Shown: positions 43,629 to 52,844, counted from the first letter of the stretch. The stretch is 64,000 nucleotides of DNA from Brumimicrobium sp964585545 (GCA_964585545.1 CAZPDT010000004.1:161829-225828); one strand, 5' to 3'. Program-made: numbers and translations. Notes: generated from the letters alone by a model not told the origin.

Positions 43629-46037
43629 TTATTGCAGTTTCAATGTATATTGTACCATCACCGTTCGTGGTTGCTCAATCTTCAATGGTCTTAAAGAATA
43701 AGAATTGTTCAGTAAATTGGCACTAATTACTGCGATTTTGTGCTTTTCATTCAAGCTGTAGGAGACACGGGCATCTACAATCCAAATACCATGTTGATGT
43801 TCCTTAAAATAATCCATATATTGAATGGTTTGAATAAAAGGACCTTGAGTTGCATTTTCAAATTCTTCAATTACACCGTCCATGTTTTGGATTTTACTAA
43901 AATATTTAAAACTTCCCCCGATGGCAAAATGTTTTAAGAAGTGAAACTCAAGATCCCCTTTAAAGTTATGAAGGAAACGGTACTTTAGGATGTTATTTGA
44001 AGGATCCAAAGATGTTTCTTTGTAACTGTATTGCTTGTGCAACAATACAGTGTCAACAGCATAAACATAATCAGGGTCTGTTGTCTTTGGTAATACAAAA
44101 TTATAACCAATCATATAATTAACAAAAGAATGCTTTCCTGTTTTAGCTTTTCCAGAAAAAGAAGCGTCTATTCCTACAACTCTTGAGCTTCCAGTATTCA
44201 AAAATTTAAAGCCCCAGCCATCACTTAAAACGGTAAATGAATTTCCCCAAAACCCAAAAAGGTACTCAATGGTATTATCATATTCTTGCCAATAGGCCGC
44301 AACATCAAGGTATCCAAATATATTGCCAAATTTCAGTCCTTGTTTAATACCAATTTCAGCATTCCAACTGCTTTCAGATTTTAAGTCTGGATTAGGAAAA
44401 ACACCAAAATTCCCCACACCTGTTCGGATAAAACGCTCTGTAATTGTTGGAAATCGATAACCTTGACCATAAGAAGCTCTGAAGTAGGTCTCTTGAAACA
44501 CTTTTATACTTGCACCAGCTCGAAAAATCGGTTTCATCTCTTTAATTGAATCATTCAATTGAAAATATTCTAGTCTTCCTCCTATAGAAAGATTCAAAAC
44601 ATCAAATATTTTCTTTTCAATTTGCGAATAAGCCGAAACGTTCAAGAGGTTGTTATTTGGAGAACCAGAGCCGATGTACATGTTGGCATAAGAGTCTGTA
44701 TATTGACCTGTAAGACCAGCAATAAAATCAATGTTCTGTAATTTAGCAATCTTTTTTTGGAACATATAATCCCCATAATAAGTTGTAGTTTTATTCGATT
44801 GATTGGCTGTAATTTCATTATTGGTGTACATTACTCTAGTTCGTAAGTGATGTTTTCCATCAGTTGAAGTAATGAAATTGATATACGGATCAACATTAAA
44901 TACAAATTGTTCTTTTAAAAATACTGCCCCTGGATAACCGCGGTATAAACCTGTGCTATCGTTAAGCCAAGCAAAAACCATGGGCGATTTTGACACCATA
45001 AAATTTCCATTCATTCCATAATTGAGCCCTTTAAGTTTTTTACTTCGTCGGCGAATATTAAAATTTAGTCGTGCCCTTTTTGAAACCATCTGTTGCTCAG
45101 AAAAATTAGAGATAGTATCTGGATTAAAAGCTTCTACTAAAGAATCTTGAACAGGTGGACCCATGTAGCCATGATCATAGTTTAAATTTGCACCTAAAAC
45201 CACATCCCAATTGCCTATTTTCCTTGAATGCAAGAAATTAGCTCCAGCTATAAGTGGTGTTTCATTCCACCATTTCGCACCTTCTGTACTCGGTTTGGAA
45301 TACGCACCACCATACAGATGAACTTTTGTTAGGGGTTTTGTGGTTGGGTATGCGGTTCGCACATGAATGGCTCCCGACAATGCTGAACTTCCCGATAAAA
45401 CAGAAGAAGCTCCTTTTATGACTTCAATTTGACTGATGTTCTCTACAGGTATAAATTCCCACACAGGTCTTCCTGCATCACCAGAAAGCATGGGCATATC
45501 ATCTACAATTACAGCCACTTTTGAACCTACTCCAAAGGTAAATCCACTACCTCCTCTAATTTGGGGCTCCCCATCTAAAATGTTAAGCCCTGGAGTTTGA
45601 TCAAGTATTGTTTCAATGCTTCTGGTGTTTTTGTTTTCAATGATGTCTGGTTTAATTACTTCAATTGAAACCGTCTGCTCTTCAAAAGGCTTATCAAATT
45701 TCCCTACTTTAATATCAACACCTTCCAATTGGGTAACAATAGGTTTCATTTGAAAATCTCGCTCTTGTAAATCTCCAGGTTTAAGATTAATGGTAATTGT
45801 ATCTGTTTTCATTCCTGAATATCGAAATACAATAATGGCTTCTCCTGCAGGAATCTCCAGCATATAATTACCCTTTTCATCGGTATAATTGCCAATGGTA
45901 ATGTCTTTTTTATAAATTACAGATGCTCCAAATAATGGGTTATTGTCTTGGTCGGTAACTTTTCCTACTAATTTGGCTTTTTGAGAAAAAAGAATACCTG
46001 AAACTAAAACAAAAAGGGCCAATGTCAAAAATCTCAT
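43629..46037 (-). CDS. TonB-dependent outer-membrane receptor
   Basis: An 802-residue receptor. A signal peptide (about 1-18) precedes a carboxypeptidase regulatory-like domain (about 22-105), a plug (about 125-235; PQIRGGSGFTFGVGSKVAVIVDD, read in parts, and SGALSGAIHVRT-like end) and a 22-strand barrel to the C-terminal phenylalanine-free strand QYTLKLQ. The N-terminal domain is typical of Bacteroidota receptors. The ligand may be a siderophore, vitamin B12 or a metal; no SusD partner is adjacent. A T9SS cargo gene lies upstream with a terminator between. Confidence 0.93.
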   Translation of the reverse strand: MRFLTLALFVLVSGILFSQKAKLVGKVTDQDNNPLFGASVIYKKDITIGNYTDEKGNYMLEIPAGEAIIVFRYSGMKTDTITINLKPGDLQERDFQMKPIVTQLEGVDIKVGKFDKPFEEQTVSIEVIKPDIIENKNTRSIETILDQTPGLNILDGEPQIRGGSGFTFGVGSKVAVIVDDMPMLSGDAGRPVWEFIPVENISQIEVIKGASSVLSGSSALSGAIHVRTAYPTTKPLTKVHLYGGAYSKPSTEGAKWWNETPLIAGANFLHSRKIGNWDVVLGANLNYDHGYMGPPVQDSLVEAFNPDTISNFSEQQMVSKRARLNFNIRRRSKKLKGLNYGMNGNFMVSKSPMVFAWLNDSTGLYRGYPGAVFLKEQFVFNVDPYINFITSTDGKHHLRTRVMYTNNEITANQSNKTTTYYGDYMFQKKIAKLQNIDFIAGLTGQYTDSYANMYIGSGSPNNNLLNVSAYSQIEKKIFDVLNLSIGGRLEYFQLNDSIKEMKPIFRAGASIKVFQETYFRASYGQGYRFPTITERFIRTGVGNFGVFPNPDLKSESSWNAEIGIKQGLKFGNIFGYLDVAAYWQEYDNTIEYLFGFWGNSFTVLSDGWGFKFLNTGSSRVVGIDASFSGKAKTGKHSFVNYMIGYNFVLPKTTDPDYVYAVDTVLLHKQYSYKETSLDPSNNILKYRFLHNFKGDLEFHFLKHFAIGGSFKYFSKIQNMDGVIEEFENATQGPFIQTIQYMDYFKEHQHGIWIVDARVSYSLNEKHKIAVISANLLNNSYSLRPLKIEQPRTVMVQYTLKLQ

Positions 46038-46049
46038 AAGGTCTTTTTT

Positions 46050-46092
46050 TAAATAAAAATTCCCTTTTCCCTTAATAGGGAGAAGGGGAATT
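46050..46092 (-). terminator. Rho-independent terminator of the T9SS cargo gene
   Basis: On the minus strand ATTCCCCTTCTCCCT pairs with AGGGAAAAGGGAAT (imperfect) and is followed by a T-rich tract. It lies just after the stop at 46110. Confidence 0.55.
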
Positions 46093-46109
46093 CAAAAGTA
46101 TAAAATATA

Positions 46110-47072
46110 TTATAGTTTAATAATACGCTGGGTAAATTTGTTTTTTCCTTGTCGCAATTGAATAAAGTAAGTGCCTTTTCTTAATGCTTTTATATCGATA
46201 GCATTGTTGTTCTCTGATAGTTGACCTTTTTGAACAGTTTCTCCTAGAACTGTCATGATTGAATAATTCGTTTTTTGTTGAATGTTATCGATGACTATAA
46301 CCCCATCTGTTGGATTTGGATAAATAGCGACTTTTTCCAAATCATCAGAGTTATTTACAGACGCCTCATTATAAACCAAGGTTACATCGTCAATATACAC
46401 TTCATCTCCTCCACTGCCTCCACCAGGAGTCATATTGGTTGCAAACGTAACAAGAATGTACTGTGCATCAGTGGCGGGTCCAGTATAATCAAATTTTACC
46501 GCTTTTCTTTCCCAATTGTTACTTGTTGAAGGATAATTAAGTTCCGCAATTCCAACTACATGATCAGATGAATTGGCATCCTCAGGATCTCGATAATCAT
46601 AGTCATCATGAATAGTAGCCTTCATTCGTGCTTTATCTCCTGATCCTCCGTTAGGGTTAAATTTAACCCAAAATACAATAGAGTCGGGAAGGTCTGTCAT
46701 TGTTTGACTAAAATCGGCATCACTCCGCACAGTTCTGTTGTAATTATTTGGATCCGCAGCTTGGACTGAACCCATGTGAATTCTTCCAAGGGTAACATTT
46801 CCATTGGCAACAACTCCAAAAATTGATTTGGAAAATATTCGTACACTCTTTGTTCCCGAAGAGCCTGGACGCACATCAGTAGATTCTTCAATTTGAACCT
46901 GAGCAAGATTTGATAATCCGCCATCTGCAGTTATAAAACTGTTCCAGTTAACAGGTTCAGACCCTTCTGGAGCACTTTCCCAATTTTCAAAATCTGAATT
47001 ATCAATTTGTGTTTGTGCATGAATAGATACAACCAATAGAGTTGTAAATACAGTTGTAATTATTTTTTTCAT
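46110..47072 (-). CDS. Secreted carbohydrate-binding-like (PCMD-type) protein with T9SS sorting domain
   Basis: A 320-residue protein. After the signal peptide (about 1-19) comes a jelly-roll-like domain (about 20-235; DNSDFENWE at its start and EVYIDDVTLVYN at its end) resembling the putative carbohydrate-metabolism (PCMD) domain of Bacteroidota surface proteins. The C-terminal 75 residues are a T9SS type A signal (AIYPNPTDGVIVIDN ... GTYFIQLRQGKNKFTQRIIKL). It should be exported through T9SS; the bound ligand is not known. It is oriented toward the TonB receptor gene and could be part of the same region of expression. Confidence 0.85.
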   Translation of the reverse strand: MKKIITTVFTTLLVVSIHAQTQIDNSDFENWESAPEGSEPVNWNSFITADGGLSNLAQVQIEESTDVRPGSSGTKSVRIFSKSIFGVVANGNVTLGRIHMGSVQAADPNNYNRTVRSDADFSQTMTDLPDSIVFWVKFNPNGGSGDKARMKATIHDDYDYRDPEDANSSDHVVGIAELNYPSTSNNWERKAVKFDYTGPATDAQYILVTFATNMTPGGGSGGDEVYIDDVTLVYNEASVNNSDDLEKVAIYPNPTDGVIVIDNIQQKTNYSIMTVLGETVQKGQLSENNNAIDIKALRKGTYFIQLRQGKNKFTQRIIKL

Positions 47073-47431
47073 AATGTGCCTTTTTATTCAATAATAGTAT
47101 CTAAAGTAAATAAATTTTAGGACAAATTTAAACTGTTTTTTATTTAAATGGGTATCCCCAACATCAAAATTGAAAAAAACAAACTGCTAAGTGTTTAAAA
47201 CCATAGTGTTTTCAAAGAAAGACTGGATATTTTAAGACGCATATACTGAAATCTATTCTTAAATCTAAAAGTACATTTATAAAGTGTAAAAACAATATAA
47301 ACAAACCACTGATAATTAATTGATTTAACAAATAAGGTGCACCAATTAATGATGTGTATCTAAAATTTTAATATACGTTTGTGCAACGCTTTGTCCTATT
47401 TTTATGTCCTATATAAATAAACTTAAAGAAT
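47073..47431. other. Intergenic region between two divergent T9SS cargo genes
   Basis: The 359 nt are AT-rich and without a convincing ORF. A TATTTTTA-like box lies about 40 nt before the gene at 47432. Confidence 0.4.
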
Positions 47432-49063
47432 ATGAGAAGGTTTTTACTGTTTTTACTTTTATTTCTATTTCCGTACTTTATTTATTCACAGTTTTGTATT
47501 CGAGACACTTCCTTACATGAGTTTCAATATCTGGCTCCCGATAATTTTGGATGGGAATTTATTGTTGAAGATACGAACTTTGGATATATGAGAGGACAAT
47601 CACTATACAAAAAAGCATATAACGTTGATTGTCAGCAAGATGGAAAAATGATAATTGTATCCTCAAGAACAATGAACGAAACCTATATAACCAGGTCTGA
47701 AGAAAATGGGAGAGTAGATACTTCCTTTGCCAATGGAGGAGGTTTTACACTCAACACTTTATTTCCTACATTCGCTAGATTCTATGGATTCAAAATTTAT
47801 CTAGACAATATATACTTGATATTTTCCAATACGGATGCTCTTGCTGGTGTTGTTACAAATTACATAATTGGATTAGATGCCAATGGTAATCCATTAGGTT
47901 CCTTTGGGAACAATGGAGTTGTCCAACTTGATACCAATATACATAATGTAGCTTATACCGCAATAAATATAGATACGAATGGAGATATTTTTCTCTCTGG
48001 AGGGAATACTGTTTCAGGACAAATAGAGGTTACAAAAATAACGACTACAACAGGAACTGAAGTATCTTCATTTGGTAATAACGGTATAGGTGTAATTTCT
48101 ACGTCAGGACTTCCAGAGATAAAAAGTATTTTATTTGATAATGGTTCCATTTTAGTCTCTGGATCCCAGTATAATTCAGCAGATATAGTTGCTAAATTTT
48201 TGGCGAATGGGACGGCAGACCTTTCATTTAATGGAACGGGACATAAAGCATTTACTCATGCCACTTATAAATATGGTGATCAGTCCAACTTACATAAAAC
48301 TCAAAATGGAAATTATATATTAACAGGTAGCTTTTGGGATGACGATACTTGGCGAAGAATGGTTTATGCGCTAGAATTTAACAGTCAGGGTGTTATTAAT
48401 ACCAGCTATGGAAATAACGGGTGGTCCATTATCGATATCGGTATAAATACAACCATAGGCGCTGTAAAAAGTCATTTACTTGACGATGACCGATTAATTG
48501 TCTCATCAATGAAAGCTCTTCATAAAACAGTGAGCACTATAGATTCATCTAAAATAGTTATTCTTATGCTTAAAGCTGATGGGACATTAGACAACACATT
48601 TGCTCCGGGCGGATTATTTTACGACCAACTATTGTTTCGTAATTACTCAGCTTATATGAGCGAGCACGGATTATCAGGAATGACAATCGACAAAAAAGGG
48701 AGAATAGTCATTGTTGGACGAGGAAATGATTGTACCCATGGTTTTTGTGGTGATGATGGTTTTCTTGCTCGATATATTTTCCAGAAAGAAACTGCTTCTG
48801 TGTATGCTGATGAATATGTCGATAAAGTTAGTGTTTCTATGTATCCTAATCCAACAACAGGAAAAGTTACTCTCGATTTAGGAAGAGAATTCACTAATTT
48901 TACTGTAATCTTAACCAACAGTTTCGGGCAACAATTATCTTCTCAACATTATGAATTAGCAAACCGTTTTAATTTTGAAATAGTTGCTCCGGCAGGGATT
49001 TATTTTTTAACTATAAGGTCAAAGAATAGTTTTATGAAAACAATAAAACTCATAAAGAATTAA
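47432..49063 (+). CDS. Secreted delta-60-repeat protein with T9SS sorting domain
   Basis: A 543-residue protein. The signal peptide covers about 1-19. From about residue 60 to 450 it has repeats of some 55 residues with the delta-60 pattern (ANGxxDxSFxNNGxxxxx, DTNGDIFLSGG), predicted to make a beta-propeller. The last 75 residues are a T9SS sorting domain (SMYPNPTTGKVTLDLG ... GIYFLTIRSKNSFMKTIKLIKN). No catalytic motif is seen, and a role as an extracellular binding protein is likely. It has no close neighbour on its strand. Confidence 0.86.
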   Translation: MRRFLLFLLLFLFPYFIYSQFCIRDTSLHEFQYLAPDNFGWEFIVEDTNFGYMRGQSLYKKAYNVDCQQDGKMIIVSSRTMNETYITRSEENGRVDTSFANGGGFTLNTLFPTFARFYGFKIYLDNIYLIFSNTDALAGVVTNYIIGLDANGNPLGSFGNNGVVQLDTNIHNVAYTAINIDTNGDIFLSGGNTVSGQIEVTKITTTTGTEVSSFGNNGIGVISTSGLPEIKSILFDNGSILVSGSQYNSADIVAKFLANGTADLSFNGTGHKAFTHATYKYGDQSNLHKTQNGNYILTGSFWDDDTWRRMVYALEFNSQGVINTSYGNNGWSIIDIGINTTIGAVKSHLLDDDRLIVSSMKALHKTVSTIDSSKIVILMLKADGTLDNTFAPGGLFYDQLLFRNYSAYMSEHGLSGMTIDKKGRIVIVGRGNDCTHGFCGDDGFLARYIFQKETASVYADEYVDKVSVSMYPNPTTGKVTLDLGREFTNFTVILTNSFGQQLSSQHYELANRFNFEIVAPAGIYFLTIRSKNSFMKTIKLIKN

Positions 49064-49185
49064 TGTTTTAAAAAGTAAACGTATAGTCATCTTTTAAGTT
49101 ATCAAATTAACAGAACTTAAGGATTACCAAACGACAAAGTAATAGACAATGAATAGATTTGTTCATAAATCAAAAAATATATTTT

Positions 49186-49462
49186 ATGAACATTAAAACA
49201 ATCGTATTATCATTAACCTTATTCATTAGCTCTGCCACTTTATGGGGACAAAATAAATCTATAAAACCAGCGCAAAAGAAAGAAACAAAGAAGGTTACGG
49301 ATCAGGAATCAACTTCAAAAAATGCAAGCTAAATTTCAAGAAAACATTGCTGGAATGATAGAGCAAAAAGGATTAACCGTTCAACGTTATCAAGAAATCA
49401 ATCATGCAGTACAGCAAGATAAAGGATTACAAGAAAAACTACAACAAATGATTAAAGGCTAG
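49186..49462 (+). pseudogene. Frameshifted small exported protein (DUF4168-like)
   Basis: Frame 1 (49186-49332) encodes a signal peptide and a lysine-rich linker (48 residues, start MNIKTIVLSL). Another frame (49322-49462) encodes a 46-residue segment with QENIAGMIEQKGLTVQRYQE, like the end of a DUF4168 domain. The two overlap by 11 nt. A single frameshift, perhaps with loss of the first half of the domain, would explain this. It could instead be two tiny genes, which seems less likely. The product was probably periplasmic. Confidence 0.6.
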
Positions 49463-49507
49463 AAAGCCCTTCTGACTTAATACTTGGTTGGAAAAATATT
49501 ATTATAC

Positions 49508-49541
49508 AAAAGAGGCAAATTGGAAATTTGTCTCTTTTTTT
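49508..49541 (+). terminator. Rho-independent terminator
   Basis: AGAGGCAAATT pairs with AATTTGTCTCT (one G-T pair) followed by seven T. It lies about 45 nt downstream of the DUF4168-like remnant. Confidence 0.75.
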
Positions 49542-49597
49542 GTGTTTTTATTGATGTTCTCCACCGAATTTTCTACTTTTAGAGGAAAATAAATGTT

Positions 49598-50122
49598 ATG
49601 AAAGCTCCTTTTAATTTATTCAAATGGATTGAAGAAAATAGAGATCTCTTAAAACCTCCTGTTGGAAATAAAAATTTATACAAAGAGGCGGGAGATTACA
49701 TTGTAATGATTGTAGGCGGTCCTAATGCTCGTAAAGACTATCACTATAATGAAACAGAAGAGCTGTTTTTCCAATTAGAAGGCAGTATTACAGTGAAAAT
49801 TCAAGAAGATGAGAAAGCTGTTGAAGTTCCCATAAAGGAAGGGGAAATGTTTCTTCTTCCAGCAAAGGTACCACACAGTCCAATCCGCACAGCAGGCTCT
49901 GTTGGATTGGTTATAGAAAGAATACGTGAAGGAACCGGATTACAAGACGGACTTATGTGGTTTTGTGAAAACTGCAACCACCCTTTAAAAACTTATAAAT
50001 TTCCATTAAAAGATATAGAAAAAGACTTTTTGCCTCGGTTTAAGGAGTTTTATGGGTCTGTTGAAAATCGAACTTGTGATCGCTGTGGAACAGTTATGGA
50101 AGCTGATGAACGATTTGTTTAA
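49598..50122 (+). CDS. 3-hydroxyanthranilate 3,4-dioxygenase
   Basis: A 174-residue cupin dioxygenase of the bacterial (NbaC-like) type. Iron ligands lie in YHYNETEELFFQLEG (H, E) and in KVPHSP (H). A second, rubredoxin-like iron site is made of CENC (about residue 126) and CDRC (about 160), present only in the bacterial/fungal form. It opens the ring of 3-hydroxyanthranilate in the kynurenine route to quinolinate and NAD or to catabolism. No other kynurenine-pathway gene is next to it; nadK lies 1.2 kb away on the other strand. An IS remnant begins immediately after its stop. Confidence 0.93.
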   Translation: MKAPFNLFKWIEENRDLLKPPVGNKNLYKEAGDYIVMIVGGPNARKDYHYNETEELFFQLEGSITVKIQEDEKAVEVPIKEGEMFLLPAKVPHSPIRTAGSVGLVIERIREGTGLQDGLMWFCENCNHPLKTYKFPLKDIEKDFLPRFKEFYGSVENRTCDRCGTVMEADERFV

Positions 50123-50154
50123 CAAGTATAGTCCCCAATTTTTGTACTTGTTCC

Positions 50155-50374
50155 ATATTTACATCGAAAGATTTTGGCGCTCCATTAAACAGGGGAAAAT
50201 CTATCTTAACCCTCCCAATGGTGGAGTGATTTAAGAAATAAAATAAATGAATATATGGAATTTTACAACAATGAAAGACGGCATCAGGAAATTGGGAAAG
50301 TACCACCGAATGAGTTATATTTTGAAAAAAGGCCACATCTTAGCAAACATAAGAATATGTTAAAAGTTGTCTGA
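50155..50374 (+). pseudogene. Remnant of an IS3/IS481-type transposase (integrase core, C-terminal end)
   Basis: Only the end of the rve integrase domain remains, in two frames. The first reads IERFWRSIKQGKIYLNPPNG up to a stop near 50234. The second reads SDLRNKINEYMEFYNNERRH and QEIGKVPPNELYFEKR to a TGA at 50372-50374. ERFW contains the third acidic residue of the DDE triad; the first two are absent. A frameshift in the middle and loss of the front show decay. The piece begins about 30 nt after the dioxygenase stop codon. Confidence 0.75.
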
Positions 50375-50423
50375 ACGCTGGGGAGGGGCTCAAAGTGATT
50401 AACCTGCGTATGGCTTGGTTTTA

Positions 50424-51269
50424 TCAATAAAAGCAAGTATTGGGCTTTCCCAGTTTAAAAGTTACTCCAATACCAAACATGGAATACCAGTCTTTCGTAG
50501 CTGGGTTACCTCTTTTACCCGTCATGTTGACGTCAGCAGGAGAACGGTCTGATAATTCGGCGGCAATATTGCCATTTTGAAGTATCAATTCTTCTCGGTT
50601 AATAAAATCTCCCTCCCCAACATCATCTAGATAATCAGTGAATGTCTTTCGTATACCATATTCAACGGTAAGCGCTGCCCTTTTTCCGAGGTTAATTTTA
50701 AATCCAATACCAAATGGAATTACAAACTGTATTAAAGAATAACGTTTTAAATCACTCAACTCACTTCCTTGTCCTTCGGTTCCAATACTTCTTAAGTTAA
50801 CCATTTCTCCGTTGTAATTTGTTCTTGGATTCATCTTAAAAATGCCCATATCAAGAAACATATAGGGCGTAAAGAAATATTTATTATTGCCCAGTTTATA
50901 GTTTAAAAAATTAAACTCTATTCCTGCGGCAAATTCAAATATTTGAGATTCAAAAGAAAAATTACGCAATTGTTTATACGGATCATTTGATTGTGAATCA
51001 TATCCTTCTACTTTTCCATATCGCAGCGCTCCCCTAATGGCTATACGAGAGTTTACATGATAACGATAAATTAAAGCGCCTGAAATATTGGTGTTTTTAA
51101 AATGACCAAATTGATTTAAATCACCTATATAGTAACTTCCTCCAATCATTACACCAAGTGATGATCGGGCACTAAAACTTTCGGCTTGTGCGTTGCTATT
51201 GTTATAACAAACTATAGCCATTAAGCCCGTCAAAAATATTTTTTTTAGAATGGCTCTCATTTGCTTCAT
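50424..51269 (-). CDS. DUF6089-type outer-membrane beta-barrel protein
   Basis: A 281-residue exported protein (signal about 1-28, ending NSNAQ). The mature part has regular amphipathic strands (GVMIGGSYYIGDLN, ALIYRYHVNSRIAIRGALRYG) and ends with a disordered loop and FGIGVTFKLGKPN. It resembles the DUF6089 family, which sits between nadK and uppS-bamA in many Bacteroidota. nadK is 28 nt upstream here as expected, but downstream only an IS remnant is found. Its function in the envelope is not known. A TACTTTTG box lies 8 nt before the ATG; an alternative ATG three codons in (51260) would give a usual leader. Confidence 0.83.
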   Translation of the reverse strand: MKQMRAILKKIFLTGLMAIVCYNNSNAQAESFSARSSLGVMIGGSYYIGDLNQFGHFKNTNISGALIYRYHVNSRIAIRGALRYGKVEGYDSQSNDPYKQLRNFSFESQIFEFAAGIEFNFLNYKLGNNKYFFTPYMFLDMGIFKMNPRTNYNGEMVNLRSIGTEGQGSELSDLKRYSLIQFVIPFGIGFKINLGKRAALTVEYGIRKTFTDYLDDVGEGDFINREELILQNGNIAAELSDRSPADVNMTGKRGNPATKDWYSMFGIGVTFKLGKPNTCFY

Positions 51270-51277
51270 CTAAACGA

Positions 51278-51285
51278 CAAAAGTA
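51278..51285 (-). promoter_or_regulatory. -7 promoter box (TACTTTTG) of the DUF6089 gene
   Basis: Exact TAnnTTTG match on the minus strand, inside the short gap after nadK, 8 nt before the first ATG. Confidence 0.45.
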
Positions 51286-51297
51286 GAAAATTATTGT

Positions 51298-52179
51298 TTA
51301 ATCATTTCGTTGATCTATCCCCCACATCATTTTTTCTCGAATGGTCTTAAAGAAATCATTCTCTTTAAACTTAATTACATTAATCATAAAATCACTTTTA
51401 TGTAATGTAATTTCGGTTCCATTCTTCACTGATATAGAATGGGAGTCAAGAGACAATAAGAAATTTCTATCTCTACCAATTACTTTTAGTGTAATGGGTA
51501 AATCATCGGGGACAATTATAGGGCGAACATTGAGATTGTGTGCGGCAATTGGCGTAAGAAAGTGAACGCCACATCCTGGACTAATAATCGGTCCACCACA
51601 ACTCAAACTATACGCTGTTGAGCCTGTTGGCGTTCCTACAAGCAATCCATCAGCAAAATAAGAATTGAGGTATTTATCTCCAATATAAGCTTCTACTGTA
51701 ATCATAGAAGACCTGTCCATTTTGTGAACAGCCAGTTCGTTGAGAGCTGTGTTATGTCCTCCAAAGAAATCTTCTTTTGTTTCAACTTGAAGGAGAGATC
51801 GTTTCTGAATGATGTAATCTTTATTTTTTATCCTTTCTACTGTTTGGTCGAACTCTGTAACATTAGTATCCGCTAAAAAGCCTAATCTTCCAGTGTTAAT
51901 TCCTACAATTGGCACTCCGCTTGAACGGATATAACTCACACATTTTAGAAAAGTGCCGTCCCCACCAATGCTGAAAGCCAAATCGACACCTTCTATGAAA
52001 TCTTTATAACTTTTAAAGGTATCATAATGTTCTTCAAGTTGAATCTGTAGTTTTAACTGTTGATAAAATTCATTCTCGATAATTGGCTCCCAATTCAATT
52101 CTTTCATCCGTTCAAAAAACAGTTTGAAGAAAGGAACTTCGTGTTTTAATATCTTTCGAGAATATAAAGCAACTTTCAT
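51298..52179 (-). CDS. nadK: NAD kinase
   Basis: A 293-residue NAD kinase. The catalytic GGDGT is in LAFSIGGDGTFLKC (about residue 70), the second conserved block is NTGRLGFLAD, and GTPTGSTAYSLSCGGPII is the glycine-rich NAD-binding loop. It phosphorylates NAD to NADP in the cytoplasm. The CBS-domain gene ends 2 nt before its start, so both are cotranscribed, and the DUF6089 gene follows. This order is a conserved Bacteroidota neighbourhood. Confidence 0.96.
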   Translation of the reverse strand: MKVALYSRKILKHEVPFFKLFFERMKELNWEPIIENEFYQQLKLQIQLEEHYDTFKSYKDFIEGVDLAFSIGGDGTFLKCVSYIRSSGVPIVGINTGRLGFLADTNVTEFDQTVERIKNKDYIIQKRSLLQVETKEDFFGGHNTALNELAVHKMDRSSMITVEAYIGDKYLNSYFADGLLVGTPTGSTAYSLSCGGPIISPGCGVHFLTPIAAHNLNVRPIIVPDDLPITLKVIGRDRNFLLSLDSHSISVKNGTEITLHKSDFMINVIKFKENDFFKTIREKMMWGIDQRND

Positions 52180-52181
52180 GA

Positions 52182-52844
52182 TTAAATATTCAAATAATTC
52201 ATTAATTCATCGTATCTATCTTTCATGTCATCTTGATAGCTATCGCTTTGGTATCTTGCCTTTACAGTATAATCATAACGTTCTAGAGCCTTAATAATTC
52301 GTCCCAAATCGAGTTGACTAATTTTTAAGGTAAGTTCGAGCTTCTTTGATGAGGCGTTTGAAGTAATAAAAGAACTCAATATTTTGGCGTTTTCACTTTC
52401 AATTATCTGAGCAATTTGAGCCAAGGAATAATCAGTTTCACTCATTTCTAACACAATAATTCCTCCTTGTTCTTTTATACTTCCCGTATCAGCCAATTGA
52501 TTAATAAGGTGTGTTACGCTGATACTTCCGAGATAATTTTCCTTTTCATCAAGAACTGGAACAACTGTTAAATGGTCGATTGCAGCAATATTAAGCACTT
52601 CATAAATATGTGAATCTCCTTTTACATAAGGCCTCGGTAAATGATCGAACAATCGTGTAAGTGTTTGGGAAAGATCTGATTGATCTAATAAATCATCTTC
52701 CGATAACAGCCCCACAAAGTTACCTTGTTTAATCACAGGCAAATGACTAATTTTTAAATCATTCATCCATTGTAAAGCTTTTTCTCCAGTATCCGTATGC
52801 TCTAATGGTATAATTTCTTCTGATATAAGTTCAATTCCTCTCAT
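52182..52844 (-). CDS. CBS-domain protein
   Basis: A 220-residue cytoplasmic protein with two CBS domains (about 1-60 and 65-125) followed by an ACT-like region (about 130-195; GGIIVLEMSETDYSLAQIAQII in parts). CBS pairs bind adenosine nucleotides and ACT-like domains bind small ligands, so a regulatory role next to NAD kinase is plausible. The ATG at 52844 is used; the frame extends to a TTG 12 nt upstream, which is less likely. It is divergent from pdxJ, with about 67 nt between the starts. Confidence 0.86.
   Translation of the reverse strand: MRGIELISEEIIPLEHTDTGEKALQWMNDLKISHLPVIKQGNFVGLLSEDDLLDQSDLSQTLTRLFDHLPRPYVKGDSHIYEVLNIAAIDHLTVVPVLDEKENYLGSISVTHLINQLADTGSIKEQGGIIVLEMSETDYSLAQIAQIIESENAKILSSFITSNASSKKLELTLKISQLDLGRIIKALERYDYTVKARYQSDSYQDDMKDRYDELMNYLNI

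Noticed and set aside
49598..52179. NAD biosynthesis cluster linking the 3-hydroxyanthranilate dioxygenase and nadK
   Set aside because: The genes are on opposite strands, separated by an IS remnant and an outer-membrane protein gene; nadK belongs to a different conserved row.
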